A stretch of 64,000 nt of DNA from Verrucomicrobiia bacterium (lineage in GTDB: Bacteria > Verrucomicrobiota > Verrucomicrobiia > Palsa-1439): NCBI GenBank assembly GCA_035577545.1, contig DATLVI010000037.1:1-64000 (forward strand), in the 5' to 3' direction. Under the pieces are notes generated by a model. The model did not search any database and was not told the origin of the DNA. It saw nothing but the letters and a program-made list of their open reading frames with translations. The stretch's first letter is position 1. Each line of letters starts with the position of its first letter. This document shows, in pieces, positions 1-11,283 of the stretch. The translations under genes and the position numbers were made by a program.

Positions 1-306
1 AGTGAGGTTCGCACGCCCGGGCGCATCGGCTGGGAGTTGACTGGTCGCACAACCACCACCGAGACGACCGCGCCCGATGGTTCCGTATCCCGCGAAACGA
101 TCGAGCACGGTCGCTCGATCTATTCGACGACAACCGGCAACCAACTCCTCGAGCCCCTCGTCCCGCAACGCAAGATCGTCGAACACGAAGTCCACCGGCC
201 CGACGGCGGCACGGTTATCCAGCGCGATGTGTTCTATCGCGACGTAAACGGTGACTGGAAGCCGGAATCATTCTCGACGAAACAGGCTGACGACGGCAGG
301 ATCTAG
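1..306 (+). CDS. C-terminal part of an unrecognised protein
   Basis: The frame is open from the first base of the window to a TAG stop, so the gene begins outside. A TTG at position 37 could be read as a start, but the open codons before it favour a truncated longer gene. The visible 101 residues are polar and rich in Thr, Glu and Arg, with alternating short hydrophobic residues that suggest beta strands. There is no membrane segment or motif I recognise. It converges on the DUF2203 gene that ends 30 bases downstream on the other strand. Function unknown. Confidence 0.55.
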   Translation, partial: SEVRTPGRIGWELTGRTTTTETTAPDGSVSRETIEHGRSIYSTTTGNQLLEPLVPQRKIVEHEVHRPDGGTVIQRDVFYRDVNGDWKPESFSTKQADDGRI

Positions 307-336
307 CGGGCCCGCCCGCAGGGTGTGGCCGGGCAG

Positions 337-723
337 CTACAGGCGCTCGCGCGCGCCGTAGCCTGTATCGATGTCGTGCCAGAACTCGATGTCGTCTTCG
401 TCGAGTTCCCAACAAAGGTGCACCTCGCGACCGTCGCGGATGTGGGGGAAATCGACGAGCCCGCGGTCGAAATCTTTGATTTGCACGCCCAGTTCCTGGA
501 TGCGTCGCAACTGCACGTTGAGCTGCAGCATGTCCATCAAGAGACCCGAAACCTTTTCGCCCCCGACTTCGGCCCCCGACTGTTTTAGATCTCGACTCAG
601 TTCCGCGTCCGTCTTTTGCACGACATCGCGGCGGCGGTGTACGTCCCGAAAAATGCTGCGGAGTTCGGGAAGTAGGGCCCGCGCTTCTTCGAGTGTGAAG
701 TGTTTTTCGAATTGGTAGGGCAT
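337..723 (-). CDS. DUF2203 family protein
   Basis: 128 residues. It opens with the family's typical phrase (FTLEEARALLPEL near residues 9-21), continues through a long charged helical stretch, and ends with the conserved pattern LVDFPHIRDGREVHLCWELD followed by a short acidic, aromatic tail. DUF2203 proteins are small, cytoplasmic and of unknown role. The gene starts 33 bases after sufU on the same strand, so it is probably the last gene of the suf transcript. Family assignment is from sequence pattern; a link with Fe-S assembly is only suggested by position. Confidence 0.8.
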   Translation of the reverse strand: MPYQFEKHFTLEEARALLPELRSIFRDVHRRRDVVQKTDAELSRDLKQSGAEVGGEKVSGLLMDMLQLNVQLRRIQELGVQIKDFDRGLVDFPHIRDGREVHLCWELDEDDIEFWHDIDTGYGARERL

Positions 724-756
724 AACAGTGCCGGGGACAGCGGAGCTGTGGTCGTT

Positions 757-1191
757 TCAGGGTTTCTTCGTCGCGTGCTCCTGAATGCCTTCCAACGCGG
801 TATTCCACGCGAGGGTTGCGCACTTGACGCGCACCGGAAACTTTAGAACGCCTTCCAAAGCCTTCAAGTCACCCATCTCCTTGCCGCCAAACGGCGCCTC
901 GCCGCGCATCATGTCCAGGAAACCGCCTATGAACTGTCTGGCTTCCGACAGCGTCTTCCCGACAAGCTTCTGCGTCATGATCGACGCGGAAGCCGTGCAG
1001 ATCGCACAGCCTTTGCCGTCGAACTTCAGTTCGGCAATCTTGTGATCCGCCAGCTTTGCCGTCACATCGATTTCATCACCGCACAATGGATTGGAGTCGT
1101 GCGCGGAAATGTCCGAAGGTTCCGCCTTGCCCTTGTTGCGCGGGCGACGATAGTGATCAAGGATGATTTCCTGATAAAGCTCTTCCATCAT
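757..1191 (-). CDS. sufU: SufU iron-sulfur assembly protein / sulfur acceptor
   Basis: 144 residues, the usual SufU length. Three cysteines (C37 in NPLCGDEID, C62 in KGCAICTAS and C124 in RVKCATLAW) plus D39 match the zinc and sulfur-transfer site of SufU. The stretch between the second and third cysteine contains the extra segment that separates SufU from the IscU scaffold. SufU accepts persulfide sulfur from SufS and passes it to the SufBCD scaffold. The start is one of two adjacent ATG codons. It is separated from sufS by a DUF2721 gene and a small unknown gene, all on the same strand, so the suf set is only loosely clustered. Confidence 0.93.
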   Translation of the reverse strand: MMEELYQEIILDHYRRPRNKGKAEPSDISAHDSNPLCGDEIDVTAKLADHKIAELKFDGKGCAICTASASIMTQKLVGKTLSEARQFIGGFLDMMRGEAPFGGKEMGDLKALEGVLKFPVRVKCATLAWNTALEGIQEHATKKP

Positions 1192-1416
1192 GGCACGACA
1201 AAGCTACCACATCGCGCCAGTGCGGGAAGAAAAAAAGGCGCAAGACTGAAGCAGTAACTGCCACCGTGATCAGGCTGGGAATACTCCCCAATCCAACATT
1301 TCCCTCGCCCGGTCGCCCGGTTCGCCAGTGTGGTGTTATGCGGGCTCCCGTAATCAAGGCTGCGAACCGCAGTGCTTTCCCTGCCCAATGCACGACACGG
1401 TGCGACGACCCGATGA

Positions 1417-1587
1417 TTAGCGGACAACGATACGTCGGAAATGACCGTGGGTGTTAACACGGACAAGCCCACGGTTGAGCAGGTCTGCGACGACCAGACT
1501 CGTCTCGTAATCGTTGCGCGCAAAGCGCGACACGATACTAATGACATCCTGCAGCTTCATAACGTGCTTCTTGACACGATTTTTCAT
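1417..1587 (-). CDS. 56-residue protein with perfect Shine-Dalgarno
   Basis: A short frame that begins MKNRVKKHVMKLQDVIS and ends FRRIVVR. The ATG is preceded by AGGAGGT with a three-base spacer (minus strand, about 1591-1597), the strongest ribosome site in this part of the window. The product is basic (many Arg/Lys/His). Its order of two helices, then LVVADLLNRGLVRV, then a beta-like RRIVV end is reminiscent of a small winged-helix domain, but I cannot assign a family. It lies between the DUF2721 gene and sufU, in line with the suf genes. The role is unknown; a DNA- or RNA-binding role is a guess from charge and shape. Confidence 0.7.
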   Translation of the reverse strand: MKNRVKKHVMKLQDVISIVSRFARNDYETSLVVADLLNRGLVRVNTHGHFRRIVVR

Positions 1588-1650
1588 ACGACCTCCTGTT
1601 ATGTTAGACGCATGAAATCCGTTTTCGTTTCAATATTTCTGTAATTCTTT

Positions 1651-2109
1651 CTACGTGTCGCCGATGTCCTTACCGGCGAGCTCAAACTTCAAGGCTGCCA
1701 GGGCCAGATTGATATCATGGATGAACACGATCAGCGATCCGATCAAGCAGATAAGACAGGTAATGAACAACGCGCAGATTAGCCAAACGTTTTCAATCTG
1801 TAACAAGGCTGTCACAAACAGCACAATGATCAAAAGGGCAGCGAAAAGCGCACTTAGGGAAGCCAGCGCGATGGACAGGCGGATTAGGCGCGCGCGTCTC
1901 CAGAGAACTCGGAGCTGTCCGGTGTTCTTTTCGTGATCAGGCTCGCTCTTATCGGGAACTTCGCGGGCGAGCGTTCTGGTGCGGTCAATAGTCCGTGCCA
2001 GCCGATTGGTCATCGTGAGCAGAAGCAGGCCCACGCCGGAAATCAGGATCGTGGGACCGATCGCGGTTTGAAGCACCGGAATTAGTTGCGCTACCGAGAG
2101 TGCCTGCAT
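1651..2109 (-). CDS. DUF2721 family membrane protein
   Basis: 152 residues with three hydrophobic segments (about residues 15-33, 78-105 and 110-133). The N-terminal phrase AIGPTILISGVGLLLLTMTNR is followed by a charged loop RTRTLAREV, the signature of DUF2721. The function of this family is unknown; it should sit in the inner membrane. The ATG lies 11 bases after the sufS stop on the same strand, so it is very likely co-transcribed with sufCBDS. Whether it serves Fe-S assembly or only shares the transcript cannot be told from sequence. Confidence 0.85.
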   Translation of the reverse strand: MQALSVAQLIPVLQTAIGPTILISGVGLLLLTMTNRLARTIDRTRTLAREVPDKSEPDHEKNTGQLRVLWRRARLIRLSIALASLSALFAALLIIVLFVTALLQIENVWLICALFITCLICLIGSLIVFIHDINLALAALKFELAGKDIGDT

Positions 2110-2120
2110 TGGAAAACCAG

Positions 2121-3392
2121 TTAATAACCCATCGCGCGGCCGGTGGGGCAGGCGCCAAAGAACTTCTTGGCCTTGTGGAGCATGGCGATGAACACATCCA
2201 CTTCATCACGGGTGTTGTAGAGATAGAAGCTGGCGCGCGCAGTGGCGGCAAGGCCGAGCTTCTTGTGCAGCGGCATGGCGCAGTGATGACCTGCCCGAAT
2301 GGCGACGCCGTCCTGGTCGGCGAAGGTCGCGATGTCGTGCGGATGCACGTCGCCCAAAGTAAAAGTGACCAGGCCCCCGCGTTTCTCGACGTCCTCCGGG
2401 CCGTAGACGGTGATTTCCGGGAAGCCCTTCAAACTATCGAGCGCGTACTGCGTGATTTCCTTCTCGTGCTGGCGAATCTTCTCCATGCCGATACGCGTCA
2501 GGTAATCGACAGCGACGCCGAGGCCGATTGACTCGGCAATGTTCGGCGTTCCCGCCTCGAATTTATAAGGCAGATCATTGTACTTCGCGTGGTCGAACCA
2601 CACTTCCTTGATCATCTCGCCACCGCCCATGAACGGTGGCATCGCCTCAAGAATCGCCCGCCGTCCGTACAGGACGCCACTGGCCGTCGGGCCGCACATC
2701 TTATGTCCGCTGAACACAAAGAAATCGCAGTCGAGTGCCTGTACATCCACGGGCATGTGCGGGACACTCTGCGCGCCATCGACGAGAACCACAGCGCCCT
2801 TCTTATGGGCCGCATCGGCAATCAACCGAACCGGATTGATCGTGCCCAGAACGTTGGACTGTTGGGTAACAGCTACCAGCCTTGTTCGTTCGGTGATAAG
2901 TTTGTCGAGATCGTCAAGCCGTAACGTGCCGTCGGGATTCAACTCGATACGCTTGATCACCGCACCGGTCCGCTCGCACACCTGATACCACGGCACCGTG
3001 TTGCTGTGGTGCTCCATGAACGTCAGGAGAATTTCGTCGCCCTTTTTGAGATTGGCATGGGCCCAGGAATACGCGACAAGATTGATGGCTTCCGTGGTGC
3101 CGCGTGTAAAAATGACCGACTCGGGCGACGGTGCATTGATAAATTTGGTGATCTTCTCGCGCGCGCGCTCGTATTCCCGGGTGGCGCGCTCCGCCAGCGC
3201 GTGGATACCACGGTGCACGTTCGCATTGTATCGCTCGTAGTAGTCGTTCAACGCCTCGATGACGATGCGCGGCTTCTGGGATGTGGCCGCGTTGTCGAAA
3301 TAAACCAGCGGCTTGCCGTGGACTTTCTGCTGCAACACCGGAAAGTCGTCGCGGATTTCCTCCAACTGCACCTCATCGAGGACTTCAATCAT
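2121..3392 (-). CDS. sufS: SufS-type cysteine desulfurase
   Basis: 423 residues, a PLP enzyme that removes sulfur from cysteine to form an enzyme persulfide. Visible are DNAATSQKP at the N-terminus, the PLP lysine in FSGHKMCGP and the persulfide cysteine in AIRAGHHCAMPLH near residue 375, which identifies the SufS (group II) type rather than IscS. The ATG overlaps the sufD stop by four bases (ATGA), so the two are translationally coupled. The sulfur acceptor SufU is encoded about 900 bases downstream. Confidence 0.96.
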   Translation of the reverse strand: MIEVLDEVQLEEIRDDFPVLQQKVHGKPLVYFDNAATSQKPRIVIEALNDYYERYNANVHRGIHALAERATREYERAREKITKFINAPSPESVIFTRGTTEAINLVAYSWAHANLKKGDEILLTFMEHHSNTVPWYQVCERTGAVIKRIELNPDGTLRLDDLDKLITERTRLVAVTQQSNVLGTINPVRLIADAAHKKGAVVLVDGAQSVPHMPVDVQALDCDFFVFSGHKMCGPTASGVLYGRRAILEAMPPFMGGGEMIKEVWFDHAKYNDLPYKFEAGTPNIAESIGLGVAVDYLTRIGMEKIRQHEKEITQYALDSLKGFPEITVYGPEDVEKRGGLVTFTLGDVHPHDIATFADQDGVAIRAGHHCAMPLHKKLGLAATARASFYLYNTRDEVDVFIAMLHKAKKFFGACPTGRAMGY

Positions 3393-4627
3393 TGCTTCCG
3401 CACCACCTTGTCATGAACCAGTTTGGCGAACTCTTTTTGCACCGCTTCCACCTGGATACGCGCCAGCACGGGATCCAAAAATGCCTCGATCAATACGTCG
3501 CGCGCCAGTTCCGGCGTCAGCCCGCGGCTGCGCAGGTAAAAAAGCTGGTTCTCTTCCAATTGGCCGACCGTTGCCCCATGCGTGCAGCGCAGTTGGTTCG
3601 ATTCGATCTCAAGAATCGGTCGCGTGTCACAACGCACCTCCTTGCTGAGCACCAGGTTGCGATTGGCTTGATACGCGTTGGTGCCATTGGCGTTCTTCTC
3701 CACCTTGATCACGCCCGTGTAATTGCTGATGGCGGAATCACGCAACACATTCTTGAACATCAGGTCGCTGGTCGTATTGCCCGTCTTGTGGTGCTGCTTG
3801 GTGAATTGCCCGAATTGCTGGTTGTGGTCCAGCACGCCGACGGCGTACATGAAACTCATGCCGCCTTCACCTTCCATGACGCATTCGACGTCATAGCGCT
3901 GGAACGACGCGCCGAACATGCCGAGCACCCAGTCAATCTCCGCGTCGCGGGCAACGTGGGCACGCTTCACCGTAAAATCATAAACGTTCGGCAAGAAATT
4001 CTGCTCGCTGATGTAGTGGAGATGGCCACCTTCCTTCACGAACACTTCCGTACCACTCGCGTGAATGCTTGGCGCGCCGTTGGTGCCCACAGGCGGGCCG
4101 CCAATGAACTTCTGCACGAGCGTGGCCTCAGCACCAGGTTCGACGACCACTAATGTATGTGGAAAGCCCGCCGTGTTCTGGCCGACCATCTCGTACACGA
4201 CTTCAAGTGGCAGTTCGCATCGGACATTGCGCGGCACATAGAGGAACGCGCCACCTTTCCAGAGCGCCGCATGCAGGGCCTGGAATTTTGCAGGCTCGTC
4301 GGGGGCGATGCTCTTGCCAAGATAATCCTTCAGCACATCGCCGTGCTTGGCGAGCGCAGTCGCCATGTCGCAAAAGATAACACCCTGCTTGCTCAACTCG
4401 GGGGGTAGGGGAGTGAGGCGCTCGACGATGGACGGCTTTTCGACCGACAGCGCGACCTTGTCGAGTTTGAGGGTGCGTATGTCAAAGCGTTGCCACTGCA
4501 GATCGCGCCGCGTCGGCAACGGGAGCTTTTCGAATGTCTGCCACGCCGTCCGCCGCTGGGACGTGAGCCAGCCGGGTTCGCCGGAGGCGACGGCTTCGAG
4601 GGTCTGTTGAGAGAATCCGGTTGTCAT
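3389..4627 (-). CDS. sufD: SufD, Fe-S scaffold subunit
   Basis: About 412 residues from the ATG at 4627 (MTTGFSQQTLE). The frame remains open 30 codons further upstream into sufB, but that extension has no family similarity. The C-terminal half shows the beta-helix pattern shared with SufB, including RCTHGATVGQLEENQLFYLRSRG. SufD forms the SufBC2D complex on which clusters are built. It starts 34 bases after the sufB stop and overlaps sufS by four bases. Confidence 0.93.
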   Translation of the reverse strand: MTTGFSQQTLEAVASGEPGWLTSQRRTAWQTFEKLPLPTRRDLQWQRFDIRTLKLDKVALSVEKPSIVERLTPLPPELSKQGVIFCDMATALAKHGDVLKDYLGKSIAPDEPAKFQALHAALWKGGAFLYVPRNVRCELPLEVVYEMVGQNTAGFPHTLVVVEPGAEATLVQKFIGGPPVGTNGAPSIHASGTEVFVKEGGHLHYISEQNFLPNVYDFTVKRAHVARDAEIDWVLGMFGASFQRYDVECVMEGEGGMSFMYAVGVLDHNQQFGQFTKQHHKTGNTTSDLMFKNVLRDSAISNYTGVIKVEKNANGTNAYQANRNLVLSKEVRCDTRPILEIESNQLRCTHGATVGQLEENQLFYLRSRGLTPELARDVLIEAFLDPVLARIQVEAVQKEFAKLVHDKVVRKQ

Positions 4628-4661
4628 GGGTATCCGAGTCAAATTATCCAGAACGGCTGCG

Positions 4662-6071
4662 TCAGCCGACGGAACCTTCCATCTGCAGGTTGATGAGCCG
4701 ATTGATTTCGACCGCAAATTCCATCGGCAACTCCTTGACGATCGGCTCGATGAATCCGTTGACGATCATCGCGACCGCGTCCTCTTTCTTGATGCCGCGG
4801 CTCTGCAGATAAAACAGCTGTTCCTCGGAAACATTCGAAACGCTCGCCTCGTGCTCAACCGTTGCGAGGTCGCCGTCGATTTCCATCACAGGATACGTGT
4901 CCGAACGGCTGATCTCATCGAGAATCAGTGCATCGCAATTGACCTGCACTCGGCAATTCTTGGCAGCCTCGTTGACCTGCACCAGGCCGCGGTACGAAGC
5001 GCGTCCGCCATGGCCGCTGATCGACTTCGAGTTGATGCGCCCCGTGCAGTTCGGCGCGTGGAACACGAGCTTGGCGCCGGCGTCCTGCCACATTCCCTTG
5101 TCGGAACTGGCGAGGCTCAGGATTTCACCGTGCCCGCCTTCGCCGAGCATGTAGCACGACGGGTATTTCACCGTGCGCTTCGAGCCGAGATTGCCGTCCA
5201 CCCATTCCATCACGGAGTTCTTGTAAAGGAACGCCCGCTTGGTCACGAGGTTGTAAACGTCCGTGGACCAATTCTGGATCGTGGTGTATCGGCACCGCGC
5301 GCGGTCCTTGACGAAAATCTCGACCACCGCCGAGTGCAACGAATTGGTCGTATACACCGGCGCGCTGCAGCCTTCCACATAATGGCAAAAGCTGTCGTCC
5401 TCGCAGATGATCAGAGTGCGCTCGAATTGTCCGAACTGCTCGGCGTTGATGCGAAAGTACACGGACAGCGGCACGTCGCACTTCACGCCCTTGGGAACAT
5501 ACACGAACGAGCCGCCGCTCCAGAACGCGGAGTTGAGCGCCGCGAACTTGTTGTCCTCGGGCGGGATCGACTTGGCGAAGTGCTCCTTGAAAATCTCGGG
5601 ATACTCCTTCATGCCGTCGTCGCAACTCAAAAAGACCACGCCCCGCTTGGAGAGCGTCTCCTGGATGTTGTGGTACGCCATCTCGCTGTCGATCTGCGCG
5701 CCGAGTCCGCCGAGAAGTTTCTGCTCTTCCTTGGCAATGCCGAGCTTGTCGTAAGTGTTCCGAATCTCTATCGGCACATCTTCCCAGCGTCGCGCCGATT
5801 TCTCAATCGGGCTGGCGTAATAGGTGATCGCGTCGTAGTCGATGTCGCGCAAGCCGGGCATCCAGTCCGGAATGGTCGCCTTCAAAAACAAATCGAGGCT
5901 GCGGTGGCGAAATTGCCGCATCCAGTCCGGCTCGCCCTTCGTATCGCACATGTAATCGATGACTTCGTGCGTTGGCCCCTTCGGGACCTTGTGCCGGGCC
6001 TTGATGTTGACGTCGTGGAAACCTTCCTTGTAGGCTCCCGGCAAAACTTGATCAGGTGATGCAGTGCTCAT
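4662..6071 (-). CDS. sufB: SufB, Fe-S scaffold subunit
   Basis: 469 residues, the normal length. It contains the conserved SufB segments PKGVKCDVPLSVYFRIN, CHYVEGCSAP, and near the C-terminus VEHEASVSNVSEEQLFYLQSRG. SufB carries the nascent cluster in the SufBC2D complex and receives sulfur from SufS/SufU. The ATG is four bases after the sufC stop, so translation of the two is probably coupled. Confidence 0.97.
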   Translation of the reverse strand: MSTASPDQVLPGAYKEGFHDVNIKARHKVPKGPTHEVIDYMCDTKGEPDWMRQFRHRSLDLFLKATIPDWMPGLRDIDYDAITYYASPIEKSARRWEDVPIEIRNTYDKLGIAKEEQKLLGGLGAQIDSEMAYHNIQETLSKRGVVFLSCDDGMKEYPEIFKEHFAKSIPPEDNKFAALNSAFWSGGSFVYVPKGVKCDVPLSVYFRINAEQFGQFERTLIICEDDSFCHYVEGCSAPVYTTNSLHSAVVEIFVKDRARCRYTTIQNWSTDVYNLVTKRAFLYKNSVMEWVDGNLGSKRTVKYPSCYMLGEGGHGEILSLASSDKGMWQDAGAKLVFHAPNCTGRINSKSISGHGGRASYRGLVQVNEAAKNCRVQVNCDALILDEISRSDTYPVMEIDGDLATVEHEASVSNVSEEQLFYLQSRGIKKEDAVAMIVNGFIEPIVKELPMEFAVEINRLINLQMEGSVG

Positions 6072-6075
6072 CGCA

Positions 6076-6846
6076 TTAACCTTTCGCTGGCGCGGCCGCG
6101 GGCTCCGCGTCCTTGATGATCCAATCGTAGCCGTGCTCTTCGAGGTGCGCGGCCAGATCCGGGCCGCCCGACTTCACAATCTTGCCGTCGACCAGGATGT
6201 GCACGAAATCGGGATTGATGTAACGCAGGATCCGCTCGTAATGGGTGATGATCAGGATGCCGAGGTTCGGCCCCCGCAACTCGTTCACGCCGCGCGACAC
6301 GACTTTCAACGCGTCGATATCCAGCCCCGAATCCGTCTCGTCCATGACGGCGAACTCAGGTTCGAGCATCATCATCTGCAAAATCTCGTTGCGCTTCTTC
6401 TCCCCGCCCGAGAACCCCTCGTTGAGGTAGCGCTTCAGGAACTTCTCGTCGATGTCTAGGACCTTCATCTTGTCTTCGAGCTTCTTGTAGAAATCCATGA
6501 CATCGAGGTCGCGGCCCGCGCGCGCGCTGCACGCCAGCCGCAGGAAATTGGATTGGCGGACCCCCGGCACTTCGCAGGGGTACTGGAAGGCGAGGAACAG
6601 CCCTTTGCGGGCGCGCTCGTCGGTCTCCATCTCGAGGATGTTCTCGCCCTTCATCAGGATCTTGCCGCTGGTCACCGTGTACTTCGGATGACCCAGGATC
6701 GCGTTGGCCAGCGTACTCTTACCGGAGCCGTTTGGCCCCATCAACGCATGCACTTCCCCCTTGCGAACCACGAGGTCCACACCCTTGAGAATCTCGCGTT
6801 CCTCGATCTTGACGTGTAAGTCCTGAATTTCAAACGTATCAGCCAT
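6076..6846 (-). CDS. sufC: SufC, ATPase of the SufBCD complex
   Basis: 256 residues. An ABC-type ATPase with Walker A GPNGSGKST near residues 37-45, the Suf-type signature GFSGGEKKRNEI and Walker B FAVMDETDSGLD. ATP binding by SufC drives shape changes in SufB and SufD during cluster assembly. It is the first gene of the suf run; the ATG has a GAGGAAG ribosome site and follows a recognisable promoter (6916-6943). The gene order CBDS with a distal U is a common Suf arrangement in Gram-negative phyla outside the proteobacteria. Confidence 0.97.
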   Translation of the reverse strand: MADTFEIQDLHVKIEEREILKGVDLVVRKGEVHALMGPNGSGKSTLANAILGHPKYTVTSGKILMKGENILEMETDERARKGLFLAFQYPCEVPGVRQSNFLRLACSARAGRDLDVMDFYKKLEDKMKVLDIDEKFLKRYLNEGFSGGEKKRNEILQMMMLEPEFAVMDETDSGLDIDALKVVSRGVNELRGPNLGILIITHYERILRYINPDFVHILVDGKIVKSGGPDLAAHLEEHGYDWIIKDAEPAAAPAKG

Positions 6847-6889
6847 GGTCTGTCTTCCTCGATGGAATTGGACGCCTCATTTCAAATGC

Positions 6890-6902
6890 GACAATTTTTG
6901 TC
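6890..6902 (-). promoter_or_regulatory. Candidate operator: GACAA-TTT-TTGTC palindrome
   Basis: A 13-base perfect inverted repeat (five-base arms, three-base centre) just downstream of the predicted suf -10 box, about where transcription would begin. A repressor bound here would block the suf promoter. No iron-sulfur regulator such as an Rrf2-type gene lies beside it, so the regulator is unknown. Confidence 0.35.
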
Positions 6903-6915
6903 CGATTCCAACTTC

Positions 6916-6943
6916 ACTATATCGCCACCAGCCAGAGAGTCAA
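6916..6943 (-). promoter_or_regulatory. Predicted sigma-70 promoter of the suf cluster
   Basis: Read on the minus strand: TTGACT, a 16-base spacer, then TATAGT, with the sufC ATG about 70 bases downstream. Five of six bases match consensus in each box. Confidence 0.6.
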
Positions 6944-7142
6944 GCGCCCAACGGTAGCCGCCCGGTCTGTCACTCTGAGCGAAGCGAAGAGTCTCCCAAC
7001 GCTCTCCAGGCTCTCGCAGAGCGAAGTGTGTCCCGCCCAGGCAGGACCCACTCGACTCTCAACTGGTAATCCATTTTTCAACCCCAAAAAACCTCCCCAA
7101 ACGGGGTTAAAACCCACCCTCGACCCTTCATTTTACCCCCTA

Positions 7143-7259
7143 AAATTGGATTCGTTTCCAAGAACGAACCCAATTGGTTTTTCATGGTTTTATCGCTGCA
7201 ACGCCCACGCATATAAATAGTTACACCGAAAATAGCGTCGAAAAAAATTGGGTTCGTTT
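7143..7259. repeat. Three copies of a 14-15 base repeat, middle one inverted
   Basis: AAATTGGATTCGTTT, then GAACGAACCCAATTGG (its reverse complement with one change), then AAATTGGGTTCGTTT. The second and third could pair as a hairpin with a loop of about 70 bases. Read on the minus strand, each direct copy encodes the phrase TNPI. Confidence 0.6.
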
Positions 7260-7601
7260 GGTAGAATTGCATGTTTGATGTGCCGGTGGTCCCAGTCGTC
7301 GTAGGGGAGGGTACTTCAAAAGAACTACCCAACAAGCTCGTCACTAGCCAGTCCAGCTTCATGAACACGACCACATCTTACCAAAACGGACCAACAAGTC
7401 AATATCAAAATACGATAATCTAACAGTATCGTACCGCTGCCTGGCAACAGAGATTCTTTACGAAACAATTAGGTTATCCCTCAATCGGGTGTAAGCTTCT
7501 AGTGGCCTCAGCGAACCGCTTCTCTCCGGCCAATTCTTACGAACCGCGACGCAGTCGGGCAGCCAGACGCAACAACGAACACCGCTGCCAAAGGAGATTT
7601 T

Positions 7602-7991
7602 GTGGCAATCAGCCAAATCAGCAGAGACGAATTGAATCGGTTCCTCACGGAGAAGTACGCGCTCGCCTGTGGATTGTTGGATTGCGAGGCGTTCCAGTCG
7701 TGGCATACGCCCTCCAAGGACGAATGGGGCGAGGTGCTGGCCGCCATCAAGAAGATGGTGAAGAAGTGCGACTGGCCGTTGTCCGAGGTCCGACGCGAGG
7801 GCGATGACGCCTCCTCCCTGCGGATCACGAACACTGAACTGATGCTGAATGCCATCCACAACCTGCTTGATTCCTTAAGCGGCTACACCCTCGCCTCCAT
7901 ACCGTCGCCGGGACAATGGGGCGACATCATGCGAAAGGTCGATGAAACCACCGACCGCCGCGCCGTGGTTGACCAGGCGGGGAAACGCTAA
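7602..7991 (+). CDS. Unrecognised 129-residue protein
   Basis: A GTG start with AAGGAG five bases ahead supports this frame. The product begins MAISQISRDELNRFL and is soluble, of mixed charge and predicted mostly helical, with no membrane segment, signal peptide or known motif. Codon use is like its neighbours. It is followed 40 bases later by another small unknown gene on the same strand, and the two may form an operon. Confidence 0.6.
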   Translation: MAISQISRDELNRFLTEKYALACGLLDCEAFQSWHTPSKDEWGEVLAAIKKMVKKCDWPLSEVRREGDDASSLRITNTELMLNAIHNLLDSLSGYTLASIPSPGQWGDIMRKVDETTDRRAVVDQAGKR

Positions 7992-8031
7992 CATTTACCA
8001 GCAGGAAGAGACTTTGACCGAAAGGAAACCA

Positions 8032-8247
8032 ATGACCCAAGAATCCAATGTCGCCACCGCAACAGCCCTCGAAACCGTTTTCCGCTTCACCACCACCGGC
8101 GGCGGCTTCCTCCTAGATCACATTGCCGAAATCGAAAAATCAGCCCAGCGCAATATTCAGAGCGGCAAGTCACTCGACCGCACAACCACCAACGCCCTGG
8201 CCTCCATGAACGACGCCTGCCGAGCCGCACGCGTCACCGTTACGTAG
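8032..8247 (+). CDS. Unrecognised 71-residue protein
   Basis: The frame is open further upstream, but the ATG at 8032 (MTQESNVATATALE) has AAAGGA six bases ahead and is the likely start. The product is small, soluble and Thr/Ala rich with a Gly-Gly-Gly turn. No known family. It lies 40 bases after the preceding small gene and converges on acn. Confidence 0.5.
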   Translation: MTQESNVATATALETVFRFTTTGGGFLLDHIAEIEKSAQRNIQSGKSLDRTTTNALASMNDACRAARVTVT

Positions 8248-8288
8248 GTAGGGACGGATTGTCCGATCGGGTTTTCCATGCGAAGCCG

Positions 8289-11120
<2,832 letters not shown>

Positions 11121-11283
11121 TTCATTATACGGCGCGGCAAGAGTTAGGCAAGTAGGCGCTAATGTTCAGGAATGCGCATCCGGCGGTCAATTTTGCCAAG
11201 AAACAAGGCGCGAATAGTGGCGTCCGACCCAAATGACATGTGGAATGACGACTGCTTTGATTACAAGTCAGGAGGCAGTCAAT

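Larger units (their letters stand above)
6847..7601. other. Repeat-bearing intergenic region upstream of suf
   Basis: 755 bases without a convincing gene. It holds the suf promoter at one end, then a GC-rich segment (about 6966-7045) containing a CTCTGAGCGAAGCGAAGAG-type unit and a partial inverted second unit (TCGCAGAGCGAAGTGTGTCCC). After these comes an AT-richer stretch with three copies of AAATTGG(A/G)TTCGTT at 7143-7157, 7162-7177 (inverted) and 7245-7259. Frames that cross it are short, overlap on both strands and look spurious. From 7380 to 7600 I see only the ribosome site of the next gene. Confidence 0.6.

Noticed and set aside
4626-6059. Plus-strand frame of 477 codons opposite sufB
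   Set aside because: sufB is unmistakable on the other strand; the opposite frame is a consequence of GC-rich codons.
6845-7117. Small genes in the region upstream of sufC
   Set aside because: The frames depend on a repeat element (HSERSEES-like product) and lack ribosome sites.
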